64,000 nt of DNA from Clostridiales bacterium mt11 (GCA_001282665.1 LN874946.1:154446-218445); one strand, 5' to 3'; shown: positions 43,420 to 53,520, numbered from the stretch's first letter. The notes: generated from the sequence alone by a model not told the origin. Made by a program: numbers and translations.

Positions 43420-45513
43420 ATGGAAACAAAACCAAAGAATAGTAAGGATAAAAAAACAAAAAAAATTTCTCAAAATATTAAGTTGAATAAGAATTATTTA
43501 AATGGATTATTGCTTTTGTGTTTTACAGCGATCCTTTTTTTTATAACTATTCAAAAAGTAGAGACTAAAAGGATTAATGTTAGAGTAGGGGATACTGCCC
43601 CATTAGAAATTAGAGCAACAAAGGATATAGTTGATAAGAATGCAACTGAAAGGCTAAAGAGAGAAGCTGCAAACAGAGTGGAGCCTAAGTATAGATTAAG
43701 TCCTTCTGTCCAAATGAATATGAAAAACACTATAAAGGAGTTCTTTGATAAGGTAAGAGAGCTGCAATCCGATGAAACTTTAAGTTTAAGTAAAAAAGCA
43801 GAAGCATTAGGAGAAGACTCAAGAATTCTTCTTTCTAAAAGTGAATATTATACTGCATTAAGGCTTAAACCTGATGAGCTGGATACTTTTGAGAATGGAA
43901 TAAATGATTTAATAAATCAAATAATGGGTGTAGGTATAAAAGAAGAGGATTTAGAGTATGAGAAGGAAAATATTGAAAAGATATTTGAAACTATAGACCT
44001 TAGTGAAAATAAAAAGGAACTAGGTATATCTCTTATAACTAATACTATTCAGCCCAATAAATTTATAGATGAAGAAACAACACAGAGAAAAAGAGATGAA
44101 GAAGTATCAAAAGTTGAACCAGTGGTAATTAAAGAGCATCAAGTAATTGTGAGAAAAGGAGACACTATAGATTATAATTCTTTGGCTTTAATAAAAGAAT
44201 CTGGATTGTTAAAGGAAAAAGAGGGATATGATAAGAGAATAGTAATTGGGATTATAATACTTATAGTGTTATTACAGATAATAATATTTGGCTATATCTA
44301 TCTATTTAATAGGGATATAATAGATGGAAACAAGCTCTTGATTTTAACTATAATAATAGTCTCTATAATATTGATATCCGAAGGAGTATACAATATTTCT
44401 CCATATATAATGCCTGTTTCAGCTGCTACCCTATTAATTGCTATTCTAATTGACATAAGATTATCACTTATTGTAAATATGTTTATGTGTTTTATTTTAA
44501 CCTTTATATTAAAGCTTGACGATACTATTATAGCCATGTATCTAATAAGTGGTAGTATTGGAGCATTTATGGTTACTAGACAGCAGCAGAGGTATAATAT
44601 TTTGATTGATGGCATAATAATAGGTATTTCCAATTTGTTTACTGTAATTTCCTTTGGGCTTATTAAGAAATTTGAATTGATGGATATAATGGTAAAAGGG
44701 GGGTACGGTTTTATAAATGGCGTATTTTGTGCAGTATTGACTATTGGAACTTTGCCAATTTGGGAAAACATATTTGAAATAGTGACGCCATTGAAATTAT
44801 TAGAGTTATCAAATCCAAACCAGCCTCTTTTGAAAAGATTATTACTCGAAGCACCTGGTACTTATCATCATAGTATAGTAGTTGGAAACCTAAGTGAAAG
44901 AGCAGCAGAGGCTATTGGAGCAGATCCCCTTATAGCAAGAGTAGGTGCTTACTATCATGATATTGGAAAGCTTAGCAGACCATACTTTTTTAAGGAAAAT
45001 CAATTGGGCATGGACAACCCTCATGATAAATTACAACCTAATATGAGTACATTAATAATCACCAATCATGTTAAAGATGGAATCAATTTAGGAGAAAAGT
45101 ATAAACTGCCAAAGGAGATAATAGATATTATAGCACAGCATCATGGAGATACGGCCGTAATGTATTTTTATCACAAAGCAAAGAAACAGGACGAAACAAA
45201 CGAGGTAAAAATAGAAGATTATAGATATAAAGGTCCAAAGCCTCAAACTAAAGAAGCAGCATTGGTTATGTTAGCTGACTCTACAGAAGCAGCAGTTAGA
45301 TCCATTAAAGATCCGACTAAAAAGAGCATAGAAGAGATGATAAGAAACGTAATAAAGGGAAAGTTAGAAGACAATCAGCTTGAAGAGTGTGATTTAACTT
45401 TAAAGGATTTAAATACTATTGCTAACGCATTTTCATCTATAGTGACGGGAATTTTTCATGAAAGGATAGAATACCCTGATTTGGATTTATCAAAAGAAAA
45501 AGGAGAGTTATAA
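43420..45513 (+). CDS. pgpH: 7TM-HD family cyclic di-AMP phosphodiesterase (PgpH/YqfF)
   Basis: A 697-residue membrane protein. After an N-terminal helix there is a large extracellular 7TMR-HDED domain (about residues 45-265), then six to seven helices (residues 270-460), and a C-terminal HD domain with TYHHSIVVGNLSERAAEA and YYHDIGKLSRP. PgpH hydrolyses c-di-AMP to pApA and so controls potassium and wall balance. The ybeY ATG overlaps its stop by one base. Confidence 0.94.
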   Translation: METKPKNSKDKKTKKISQNIKLNKNYLNGLLLLCFTAILFFITIQKVETKRINVRVGDTAPLEIRATKDIVDKNATERLKREAANRVEPKYRLSPSVQMNMKNTIKEFFDKVRELQSDETLSLSKKAEALGEDSRILLSKSEYYTALRLKPDELDTFENGINDLINQIMGVGIKEEDLEYEKENIEKIFETIDLSENKKELGISLITNTIQPNKFIDEETTQRKRDEEVSKVEPVVIKEHQVIVRKGDTIDYNSLALIKESGLLKEKEGYDKRIVIGIIILIVLLQIIIFGYIYLFNRDIIDGNKLLILTIIIVSIILISEGVYNISPYIMPVSAATLLIAILIDIRLSLIVNMFMCFILTFILKLDDTIIAMYLISGSIGAFMVTRQQQRYNILIDGIIIGISNLFTVISFGLIKKFELMDIMVKGGYGFINGVFCAVLTIGTLPIWENIFEIVTPLKLLELSNPNQPLLKRLLLEAPGTYHHSIVVGNLSERAAEAIGADPLIARVGAYYHDIGKLSRPYFFKENQLGMDNPHDKLQPNMSTLIITNHVKDGINLGEKYKLPKEIIDIIAQHHGDTAVMYFYHKAKKQDETNEVKIEDYRYKGPKPQTKEAALVMLADSTEAAVRSIKDPTKKSIEEMIRNVIKGKLEDNQLEECDLTLKDLNTIANAFSSIVTGIFHERIEYPDLDLSKEKGEL

Positions 45514-45977
45514 TGGAAATATATATAGATAATAGACAGGATAAAGTTGAAATCGATGAAAGTATATATGAAGTTTTAGAAGAGGTTATTAAACAGTGTT
45601 TGATACTAGAAGGTAAGCCCTTAAACTACGAGATTAGTCTATCTTTTGTTGACAATGAAGAGATAAGAATACTCAATAGAGAATATAGAAGTGTTGATAG
45701 GGAGACAGATGTACTTTCATTTCCTATGGAAGAAGAGGATTTTTTAGTACCAATGCCTTTGTTAGGAGATATAATAATCTCGGCCGAGAAAGCATTAGAG
45801 CAGTCTAAAGAATATGGACATTCTCTATTTAGAGAGATATCCTATTTAACTGCCCATAGTATGTTTCACCTATTGGGTTATGATCATATGGAAGAAGATG
45901 AAAAGAAGATTATGAGAAATAAAGAGAAAGAAGTAATGAAGAAACTAAAAATATTCAAAGAGAGAAGGGGAGATTAG
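45513..45977 (+). CDS. ybeY: Endoribonuclease YbeY (rRNA maturation)
   Basis: A 154-residue metallo-RNase with the zinc triad in HSMFHLLGYDH and upstream DVLSFPMEE and LGDIIIS blocks. The first part of the motif reads HSMFH rather than the commoner HGxLH, but all three histidines are kept. It works in 16S rRNA 3' end formation and 70S quality control. It is coupled to pgpH by a one-base overlap. Confidence 0.94.
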   Translation: MEIYIDNRQDKVEIDESIYEVLEEVIKQCLILEGKPLNYEISLSFVDNEEIRILNREYRSVDRETDVLSFPMEEEDFLVPMPLLGDIIISAEKALEQSKEYGHSLFREISYLTAHSMFHLLGYDHMEEDEKKIMRNKEKEVMKKLKIFKERRGD

Positions 45978-45985
45978 GATAAAAA

Positions 45986-46690
45986 ATGAAATCAAGGTCT
46001 CTAATAGAAAGCTTTAATTATGCAGTGTCGGGTATAATATATGCTTTAAAAACAGAAAAAAACATGAGAGTCCATTTGGTAATAGCAATCATAGTTATTT
46101 TATTTAGTCTGTTTTTTGATTTTTCAAGAATTGAATTGTTAATCTTATTTTCTACAATAGTCCTTGTATTGATGGCAGAAATGGTAAATACAGCTATAGA
46201 ACGAACCGTAGATTTGATTACAGATGAATTTCATCCATTAGCACGTTTAGCAAAGGATATAGCCGCAGGAGGGGTATTAATAGCTGCCATTAACTCCATA
46301 GTAGTAGGATATTTGTTATTTTTTGATAGGTTAAACCCCTATACAAATCTCGTATTATTTAAAATAAAAAACTCTCCTATATATTTAACCTTTGTGGCAT
46401 TAGCTTTAGTCATATTATTAACTATTGGCATAAAAAGTAGGTTTTATAAAGGAAGGGGAACACCTTTTCAAGGAGGAATCGTTAGCGGTCACGCAGCGAT
46501 ATCATTTTGTACTGCCACCATAATAGCTTTTTTAGCTCATAATATGTTAGTATCAACCCTATCCTATTTTATGGCTATCCTAGTAGGAGAAAGTAGAATT
46601 GAAGGGCGGATACACAGCTTTCTTGAAGTAATATTGGGAGCTTTACTGGGAATCATAATTGGAATATTGATATTTCAAATAATAGGATAA
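45986..46690 (+). CDS. Undecaprenol/diacylglycerol kinase fused to a PAP2-like domain
   Basis: A 234-residue membrane protein of two parts. Residues 1-115 are a DagK-type lipid kinase (AEMVNTAIERTVDLITDE, the catalytic glutamate). Residues 130-234 are a PAP2-like phosphatase with GRGTPFQGGIVSGHAA and a later GRIHS histidine. Kinase and phosphatase in one chain would let the cell shuttle the lipid carrier between alcohol and phosphate. The fusion occurs in several Clostridia. The second PAP2 arm looks intact (His kept). Confidence 0.87.
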   Translation: MKSRSLIESFNYAVSGIIYALKTEKNMRVHLVIAIIVILFSLFFDFSRIELLILFSTIVLVLMAEMVNTAIERTVDLITDEFHPLARLAKDIAAGGVLIAAINSIVVGYLLFFDRLNPYTNLVLFKIKNSPIYLTFVALALVILLTIGIKSRFYKGRGTPFQGGIVSGHAAISFCTATIIAFLAHNMLVSTLSYFMAILVGESRIEGRIHSFLEVILGALLGIIIGILIFQIIG

Positions 46691-46705
46691 TAGGGGGCAT
46701 AAGTC

Positions 46706-47743
46706 ATGAAAAAATTTATAATCATATTGATGATTCTATCACTTATTCTGTTAGGCGGATGTAGGAAGGATGATGTAACTCAGTTAGAAGAAGAAATTTT
46801 AAAAGAAGAGAGTCCAGTAGAGGAAGAAATTCAAGAAGTAAAAGAGGGAATACCTTCTTCTATAAGTGGATTATATGCATCAGAAGATAAAGTCAATAGA
46901 AGACCTGTTGCTATAATGTTTGATAATCACCCAAAAGCTAGATGGCAGTCTGGTCTTGGTCAAGCGGAAATTGTATATGAATTTATGGTAGAAGCTCCTT
47001 ATACTAGATATATGGGAATATATTTAATCAACGATCCAGAATCTATAGGACCAGTAAGAAGTTCTCGGCCTTATTTTGTGACTACTCTACTTGAATATGA
47101 TCCTATATATGTAAGAGTAGGTGGAAGTGTACAGGCGAAAAAAGATATAAATCAATTGAAAATAGCAGATATAGATGGACTATCTAGCTCAAATAAAGTA
47201 TTATGGAAGAACACTAAGGTGGGCAAAAAAGCTCCTCACAATACCTATACGAGTATGGAAGTAATTCGAAAGACTGGAGAGGAAAGAGGATATAGGCTCA
47301 ATGGAGACTATAAAGGATTTAAGTTTTATGAAGACAATACGGATATAGAGGGATTTTCAGCAAATAAAGTTATCATTAACTATTATAATAACAACACAAC
47401 CCTTTACACGTATAATCCAGAAGAAGGAGTATATTATCGCCAAAAAGATGGTAAAGATCATTATGATGAGTTGACAAAATTACCAATTGAAGCGAAGAAT
47501 ATTATAATACAAGAAGCAAAAACTAAAGTCATAGATAATGAAGGAAGGCTTTCAATAGACTTAATAGGTGAAGGAAAAGGTAAATTTATAACCAATGGGA
47601 AAGGAATAGACATTAAATGGTCCAAAAAATCAAGAAATAGTAAAACCTATTATTATGATGAAAAAGGTAGAGAAATAGTTTTAAATCCCGGAATAACATG
47701 GATACAAATTGTAAATACAGAGCCAAATATAAATATTGAATAG
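46706..47743 (+). CDS. DUF3048 domain lipoprotein (YerB-like)
   Basis: A 345-residue secreted lipoprotein with a signal peptide and lipobox LLGGC (Cys19). An acidic linker (about residues 22-45) is followed by the two DUF3048 parts, containing RPVAIMFDNHPKARWQSGL, MGIYLINDPESIGPVRSSRP and a C-terminal NPGITWIQIV. The family includes YerB; function is unknown, with a proposed role at the wall. It sits in the ybeY-cdd-era run with its own ribosome site TAGGGGG. Confidence 0.88.
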   Translation: MKKFIIILMILSLILLGGCRKDDVTQLEEEILKEESPVEEEIQEVKEGIPSSISGLYASEDKVNRRPVAIMFDNHPKARWQSGLGQAEIVYEFMVEAPYTRYMGIYLINDPESIGPVRSSRPYFVTTLLEYDPIYVRVGGSVQAKKDINQLKIADIDGLSSSNKVLWKNTKVGKKAPHNTYTSMEVIRKTGEERGYRLNGDYKGFKFYEDNTDIEGFSANKVIINYYNNNTTLYTYNPEEGVYYRQKDGKDHYDELTKLPIEAKNIIIQEAKTKVIDNEGRLSIDLIGEGKGKFITNGKGIDIKWSKKSRNSKTYYYDEKGREIVLNPGITWIQIVNTEPNINIE

Positions 47744-47760
47744 AAAAAAGGGGTGGTTTT

Positions 47761-48150
47761 ATGGAAAAAAAGGAACTAATACAAAAAGCTTTGGAGGCAC
47801 AAAAAAAGGCTTATGTTCCCTATTCAAATTTTAGAGTTGGTGCAGCTTTATTAACAGAAGATGGAGAGATTTTTACAGGATGTAATATTGAGATTGCTTC
47901 TTATTCTCCAACTATATGTGCAGAAAGAACTGCCATATTTAAAGCTGTATCAGAAGGCCATAAAAAGATAAAAGCTATAGCGATAGTAGGAGATTCAGAT
48001 TTTACCTATCCCTGCGGAGTATGTAGGCAAGTAATAAGAGAATTTGGTAAAGATGCCACTATTATAATAGCTAATTCCGAAGAAGAATATAAAGAATATA
48101 AAATAGATGATCTACTACCTCACAGTTTTGGACCAGAGGATTTGAAATAA
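47761..48150 (+). CDS. cdd: Cytidine deaminase
   Basis: A 129-residue zinc enzyme with VPYSNFRVGAAL, the catalytic CAERTAIF (zinc Cys and proton-shuttling Glu) and PCGVCRQVI (two more zinc Cys). It is the homotetrameric short form. It deaminates cytidine and deoxycytidine in pyrimidine salvage. It precedes era, as in Bacillus. Confidence 0.96.
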   Translation: MEKKELIQKALEAQKKAYVPYSNFRVGAALLTEDGEIFTGCNIEIASYSPTICAERTAIFKAVSEGHKKIKAIAIVGDSDFTYPCGVCRQVIREFGKDATIIIANSEEEYKEYKIDDLLPHSFGPEDLK

Positions 48151-48169
48151 AAGATACAGGAGTGATAGA

Positions 48170-49054
48170 ATGTATAGATCAGGATTTGTAACAGTTATAG
48201 GAAGACCAAATGTAGGTAAATCTACACTACTTAACCGTGTAATAGGAGAGAAAATATCCATTATATCTAATAAACCTCAGACTACCAGAAATAAAATTCA
48301 ATTGGTATATACAGAATCAGAATGTCAAATGGTATTTTTGGACACACCAGGTATTCAAATGCCTAAAAACAAATTAGGAGAGTATATGCTAAAGGTATCA
48401 AGAAGTACCTTAGAGGAAGTAGATATAGTAACCTTTATGGTAGATGAAAGCATGGAAACAGGTAAATTGGATAGTTATATCATTGAACAGTTAAGGGATA
48501 TAAAGACTCCCATTATATTATTAATAAATAAAATCGATAAATTGAATAAAGATGAAATAAATAAATTGATATTAAAATATAAAAACATGGATATGTTCCA
48601 TGATATTATACCTATATCAGCAATGGATGGGACCAATGTAGATAAATATATTGATGCAATAAAAAATATACTTCCAGAAGGACCTCAATATTTTCCCGAT
48701 GACATGATTACAGATCAGCCAGAAAGGCTCATAATTTCGGAGATAATTAGGGAAAAGGCTTTAGAAAACTTGCAGGAAGAAGTACCTCATGGTATTTTTG
48801 TTGATATAGATAAAATATCTCAACGAGAAAATAAGGACTTAATAGATGTTCATGCAACTATTTATTGTGAAAAGGAGTCTCATAAAGGTATAGTAATCGG
48901 CAAAAATGGACATATGCTAAAAACAATTGGTAAAAATGCACGAATTGATATAGAAAAGTTGTTAGGTAGTCAGGTTAATTTACAACTTTGGGTAAAAGTT
49001 GAAAAGAATTGGAGAGAAAAGGAAGGTAAAGTAAGATATTTTGGATATAAATAG
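48170..49054 (+). CDS. era: GTPase Era
   Basis: A 294-residue GTPase with GRPNVGKSTLLN (G1), a DTPGIQ G3, LINKIDK (G4) and the C-terminal KH domain with HKGIVIGKNGHMLKTIG. It binds the 3' end of 16S rRNA and helps 30S maturation, in the same pathway as the YbeY encoded nearby. Confidence 0.97.
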   Translation: MYRSGFVTVIGRPNVGKSTLLNRVIGEKISIISNKPQTTRNKIQLVYTESECQMVFLDTPGIQMPKNKLGEYMLKVSRSTLEEVDIVTFMVDESMETGKLDSYIIEQLRDIKTPIILLINKIDKLNKDEINKLILKYKNMDMFHDIIPISAMDGTNVDKYIDAIKNILPEGPQYFPDDMITDQPERLIISEIIREKALENLQEEVPHGIFVDIDKISQRENKDLIDVHATIYCEKESHKGIVIGKNGHMLKTIGKNARIDIEKLLGSQVNLQLWVKVEKNWREKEGKVRYFGYK

Positions 49055-49068
49055 AAAGGTATAATAAC

Positions 49069-49830
49069 ATGCAGACAAAAACAGAGGGAATAGTGATAAA
49101 AGAATTTAGATTTAGGGAAACTAGCAAGATACTTACCATATTTACAAAAAAATATGGAAAAGTTCATGTTATGGCAAGAGGAGCCTATAAACCCAAGTCT
49201 CAGTTAATTGCTAATACTCAACTATTTTCCTATAATGATTATTATCTATATAAGGGTAGAAATTTTTACTATATCAATCAGGCAGATATTATAGATTCCT
49301 TTTATCCTATTAGGGAAAATATAAATAGGGTAATGTATGGTTCTTATCTATTGGAATTGGTGGATTTGTCAAATTTAGAAGAAGAAGCAAATGAAAGGTT
49401 GTTTTTACTTTTAAAAAAAGGATTGATGGTACTATCAAAGTTAGATAAGGATTTTATAAAATTTATTTTAACTTATGAATTAAAGTATATTTCCTTTCTA
49501 GGCTATAAACCTTATTTAGATAGATGTGTAGTATGTGGAAGAGATAAATTTTCACAATTTAAATTCAGTATAGAACAAGGAGGAATAATCTGTTCTAATT
49601 GTTTTTCTATAGAACCTTTATGTGAAAATATGGATTTAACCATGTATAAAACGATGAAAACCTTATTATATACACCGTTGGACAAGATTTCATCTTTAGA
49701 AATTCCTAAAGATGTTATGTTTAAATTACATGAAATTATGGTAGAATACATATTAAATAAGATAGATAGAAAAAAATTTAATTCATTAAATATGCTAAAA
49801 TCAATGAAAGATAATGGAGGCGTTTACTAA
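49069..49830 (+). CDS. recO: DNA repair protein RecO
   Basis: A 253-residue protein. The N-terminal OB fold reads TEGIVIKEFRFRETSKILTI. The helical middle is followed by a zinc finger with CVVCGRDKF and ICSNC. It loads RecA on SSB-coated DNA with RecR. It follows era by 14 bases, and the next ATG overlaps its stop by one base. Confidence 0.94.
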   Translation: MQTKTEGIVIKEFRFRETSKILTIFTKKYGKVHVMARGAYKPKSQLIANTQLFSYNDYYLYKGRNFYYINQADIIDSFYPIRENINRVMYGSYLLELVDLSNLEEEANERLFLLLKKGLMVLSKLDKDFIKFILTYELKYISFLGYKPYLDRCVVCGRDKFSQFKFSIEQGGIICSNCFSIEPLCENMDLTMYKTMKTLLYTPLDKISSLEIPKDVMFKLHEIMVEYILNKIDRKKFNSLNMLKSMKDNGGVY

Positions 49831-50276
49831 TGAATATTAAGATAGAACAAATTGACACTGTAGTAGCAAGGACTGGTGCCACATTTAAAGAGGCAAAGGA
49901 AGCTCTAGAAGAGGCTGACGGTGATGTGGTAGAGGCTATTATCATTATAGAAGAAAACAGAAGAACTTGGACTGATAATATTTCAGATAAAGGTGAACGT
50001 ATGGCTGAAAAGATAAGGGAAATAGTAAGAAAAGGGAATGTTACCAAGATTACCATTAGTAAAGACGGAGAAACCCTAATGAATATACCAGTAACTGCGG
50101 CAGCCTTAGGAAGTATAATATCAGCTCCCCTAGCATTAATTGGTTTAAGTTCTGCAATTTTGTCAAAGTGTAATATTGAAATTCACAAAGAAGATGGAGA
50201 AATAATCAACATAAATAAATTAGTAGAAAAAAACGTAATATCTAGAGAAGAAGAACAAGAAGATGATGATGAATAA
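49830..50276 (+). CDS. DUF4342 protein with UBA/EF-Ts-like N-terminus
   Basis: A 148-residue protein. The first 45 residues form a UBA-like helix bundle (TGATFKEAKEALEEADGDVV) as in EF-Ts. They are followed by the DUF4342 beta region (GNVTKITISKDGETLMNIPV), a hydrophobic stretch (AALGSIISAPLALIGLSSA) and an acidic tail (EEEQEDDDE). Function is unknown. The start overlaps recO by one base, so the two are coupled. Confidence 0.85.
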   Translation: MNIKIEQIDTVVARTGATFKEAKEALEEADGDVVEAIIIIEENRRTWTDNISDKGERMAEKIREIVRKGNVTKITISKDGETLMNIPVTAAALGSIISAPLALIGLSSAILSKCNIEIHKEDGEIININKLVEKNVISREEEQEDDDE

Positions 50277-50281
50277 CCGTA

Positions 50282-50525
50282 TTGACAACTTTTTAGTTTT
50301 TTGTTAGATTATAATCTATATAGGAAATTAAAATGGAGTATGCTATGAAGAAGAAAAGAGTCAATATGTATATAAAAGCGAGCTAGGGTTGGTGGAAGCC
50401 TAGTATAATAGTGTTGATGAAAGGCACTTCTGAGCATAACTATAGAGAGAATACCAGATTGGTATTAAGTAGGGTGGAACCGCGGAAGTAACCTTTCGTC
50501 CCTATGGGGATGTAAAGGTTTTTTT
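50282..50525 (+). promoter_or_regulatory. Glycine-specific T-box leader of glyQS, with promoter
   Basis: The T-box core AGGGTGGAACCGCGG is at 50471-50485, preceded by stem I with the GA motif near AAGCGAGC (about 50378). A likely specifier codon GGC (Gly) is at 50423-50425, followed by A. Terminator arms AACCTTT (from 50490) and AAAGGTT (to about 50520) lead into a T run. Uncharged tRNA(Gly) should switch on glyQS. A TTGACA is at 50282-50287; TAGATT 17 bases after it is the best-spaced -10, while a perfect TATAAT at 50310 is 22 bases away. Confidence 0.93.
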
Positions 50526-50561
50526 ATTTTTAAAATGTAGGTAAACAAGGAGGTTTAAATA

Positions 50562-51449
50562 ATGTATTTTCAGGATTTAATGCTGAAATTGTTAAATTAT
50601 TGGGGCAGCAAAGGATGTACAATACTAGAACCCTATGATGTAGAGAAAGGTGCGGGAACTATGAACCCTCATACTTTTTTGAGGGCTTTAGGACCAGAAC
50701 AGTGGAAGGTAGTCTATGTAGAACCATCTAGAAGACCGGCAGATGCTAGATATGGTGAAAATCCTCATAGAGTATATCAACATCATCAACTTCAGGTAAT
50801 ATTAAAGCCATCACCAGATGATGTACAAGACCTTTACTTAGAAAGCTTAAAGGTTATAGGTATAGACCCATTGAAACATGATATAAGATTTGTTGAGGAT
50901 AACTGGGAAGCTCCTACTTTAGGTGCTTGGGGCTTAGGCTGGGAAGTATGGTTAGATGGAATGGAAATTACTCAGTTTACTTATTTTCAACAAGTGGGAA
51001 GTATTAACTGTGATTTAGAATCAGCAGAGCTTACCTATGGATTAGAAAGAATAGCTATGTATCTTCAAGATGTAGATGATATATTCCAGGTAAAATGGAA
51101 TGAGAATATTACCTATGGAGATATATTTAAAATGGCAGAGTATGAACACTCGGTATATAGTTTTGAGAAGGCTAATATAGAAACTCTCAAAACTTTATTT
51201 GACATATATGAAGAAGAAGCTAAAAATAATATAGAAGAAGGATTGGTTATGCCAAGCTATGATTATGTACTTAAATGTTCTCATACCTTTAATGTACTAG
51301 ATGCAAGGGGAGCTATATCCGTAACGGAAAGGACTCATTATATAAGTAGGGTTAGATCTTTAGCCAAGTTAGTTGCATCTAAATATATAGATAAGAGGGA
51401 AAAATTAGGATATCCTCTATTAAAAGAAGGGGGTACAGAAAATGACTAA
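50562..51449 (+). CDS. glyQ: Glycine-tRNA ligase alpha subunit
   Basis: A 295-residue class II synthetase subunit beginning MYFQDLMLKLLNYWGSKGC, with EPYDVEKGAGTMNPHTFLRA, RPADARYGENPHR and VEDNWEAPTLGAWGLGWEVW, the class II motifs. It forms the alpha2beta2 enzyme with GlyS. Its stop overlaps the glyS start by eight bases. Confidence 0.97.
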   Translation: MYFQDLMLKLLNYWGSKGCTILEPYDVEKGAGTMNPHTFLRALGPEQWKVVYVEPSRRPADARYGENPHRVYQHHQLQVILKPSPDDVQDLYLESLKVIGIDPLKHDIRFVEDNWEAPTLGAWGLGWEVWLDGMEITQFTYFQQVGSINCDLESAELTYGLERIAMYLQDVDDIFQVKWNENITYGDIFKMAEYEHSVYSFEKANIETLKTLFDIYEEEAKNNIEEGLVMPSYDYVLKCSHTFNVLDARGAISVTERTHYISRVRSLAKLVASKYIDKREKLGYPLLKEGGTEND

Positions 51450-53520
51450 TAAGTATTTGCTAGAAATAGGCGTTGAAGAATTACCAGCCAGACTTATAAA
51501 ATCTGCATTAGCGCAGTTAAGAGATAATACTGAAAAAATGCTAGTAAGCGAAAGAATAAAGTATGAGAACATAGAACTTTATGCAACACCAAGAAGATTA
51601 GTTCTATTGATAGATGGCTTAAATGAAAAACAGGATACCATAAAGGAAACTGTTAAAGGTCCTGCTAAAAGGATTGCCTATGATAATGAAGGAAATCCGA
51701 CTAAAGCTTTGCAAGGTTTTATGAAGGGTCAAGGTATAGGATTAGAGCAGGTATCCATAAGAGAACATAATGGTGAAGAATATATATATGGAAATATAGT
51801 AAGAGAAGGTAAGGATACAGAGACTGTATTAGTGGAAAATATGGCAAACATAATAAAATCTATAGTTTTTCCAAAATCCATGAAATGGGGAGGCAAAAAT
51901 TTAAGATTTGCTAGACCAATTAGATGGTTAGTATCTCTTTTTAATGATAGGATAGTTAAATTTGATTTAGAGGGAATACAGATAGGAAATATGACTAAAG
52001 GTCATAGATTTTTGGGAAGTAAAGATATAGAAATAAAATCAGTTGATGAATATTTTGATGTCTTAAAGGATAACTACTGTATTGTAGATCAAAAGAAGAG
52101 GAAAGAAATCATAAAATATGGTTCTGAAAAACTAGCTAAGGAGAAGGGAGGAAACGTATTATTTGACGAGGAGTTATTAGATGAAGTCACTAATATTGTG
52201 GAATACCCAACACCATTAATAGGAAGAATAAAGGAAGAATATTTAGGATTGCCAAAAGATGTAATCATAACTCCAATGAAAGAACAACTTCGCTTTTTCC
52301 CTGTAGTAGATGATAAAAATAGACTATTGCCCTATTTTATCACCGTTAGAAATGGTAATCAAGAATATATAGAGACGGTAGTTAAGGGGAATGAAAAGGT
52401 CTTAGGGGCTAGACTTGAAGATGCAAAGTTCTTCTATTATGAAGATATAGAAACCCCATTAGAAGATTATGTAGAGAAGTTGAAGTATATAGTATTTCAA
52501 GAAAAGCTTGGAACATTGTATGATAAAACTATAAGGATACAAAAGCTAGCTAAAAAAATAGGGGATTATTTAGAAGTTGGCGATGAGACGAGGAAAAACA
52601 TAGATAGAGCTGCTTATCTTTCCAAAGCCGATTTAGTCACCAAAATGGTAGATGAGTTTACTGAATTACAAGGTAAAATGGGAATGGAATATGCGAAACA
52701 ATCAGGAGAAAATGAAATTGTAAGTATAGCTGTGTATGAACAGTATTTACCTCGTTTTGCAGGAGATGAGCTTCCTACAACTACAGCAGGAGCAATACTC
52801 AGTATTGCAGATAAATTAGATACTATCGCAGGCTCATTTGCCATCGGAATACAGCCTACAGGCTCTCAAGACCCTTATGGACTTAGAAGGCAAGCCTTAG
52901 GCATAATCAATGTAATATTAGATAAAAAGCTAAATCTCAATTTAGGGGATATAATTGATTTTGCTCTCTATATATATGTAGAAGAAAATGGTCTAGTATT
53001 TGACTATAAGAGTGTAAAAAGTGAGATCCTTCAATTCTTCAATGGAAGGATAAAGAATATGTTTATAGACATGGAAATTAGGTATGATATAGTCGATGGA
53101 GTAATAAGTACAGGTATTGATGATGTCTATGACTTAAAGGTTAGAGCAGATAAGTTAAATGGATACCTTAATGGAGAGGGGTTGGAAGATGTATTATCCA
53201 CCTTTAATAGGGTAGTCAATTTAGCAGAAAAAGCTAAGTCCAATGAAGTCAAAAGGGATTTATTAGTGGAAGAAGAGGAAATAGAATTATATGAAGCTTT
53301 TAACAGCATAGAAGAAAAAGTATTAGGTTGGCTAAATAAAAAGGAATATGATAAAGCACTAGAACAATTCATAGCATTAAGAGATCCAGTAAATAATTTC
53401 TTTGACCATGTAATGGTAATGGTAGAAGATGAAGATATTAGAGAGAATAGATTGAATCTATTAAAAAAGATATCGGAAACCATGTTAATGATTTGCGACT
53501 TATCAAAATTAGTTAAATAG
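51442..53520 (+). CDS. glyS: Glycine-tRNA ligase beta subunit
   Basis: A 692-residue beta subunit starting TNKYLLEIGVEELPARLIKS, with KGPAKRIAYD and the tRNA-binding and HD-like middle (GSQDPYGLRRQALGII) and C-terminal anticodon-binding helices. It works with GlyQ. Length is normal. Confidence 0.96.
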   Translation: MTNKYLLEIGVEELPARLIKSALAQLRDNTEKMLVSERIKYENIELYATPRRLVLLIDGLNEKQDTIKETVKGPAKRIAYDNEGNPTKALQGFMKGQGIGLEQVSIREHNGEEYIYGNIVREGKDTETVLVENMANIIKSIVFPKSMKWGGKNLRFARPIRWLVSLFNDRIVKFDLEGIQIGNMTKGHRFLGSKDIEIKSVDEYFDVLKDNYCIVDQKKRKEIIKYGSEKLAKEKGGNVLFDEELLDEVTNIVEYPTPLIGRIKEEYLGLPKDVIITPMKEQLRFFPVVDDKNRLLPYFITVRNGNQEYIETVVKGNEKVLGARLEDAKFFYYEDIETPLEDYVEKLKYIVFQEKLGTLYDKTIRIQKLAKKIGDYLEVGDETRKNIDRAAYLSKADLVTKMVDEFTELQGKMGMEYAKQSGENEIVSIAVYEQYLPRFAGDELPTTTAGAILSIADKLDTIAGSFAIGIQPTGSQDPYGLRRQALGIINVILDKKLNLNLGDIIDFALYIYVEENGLVFDYKSVKSEILQFFNGRIKNMFIDMEIRYDIVDGVISTGIDDVYDLKVRADKLNGYLNGEGLEDVLSTFNRVVNLAEKAKSNEVKRDLLVEEEEIELYEAFNSIEEKVLGWLNKKEYDKALEQFIALRDPVNNFFDHVMVMVEDEDIRENRLNLLKKISETMLMICDLSKLVK

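Noticed and set aside
44298..44771. A 157-codon minus-strand frame inside pgpH
   Set aside because: It mirrors the membrane segment of pgpH and lacks a ribosome site.
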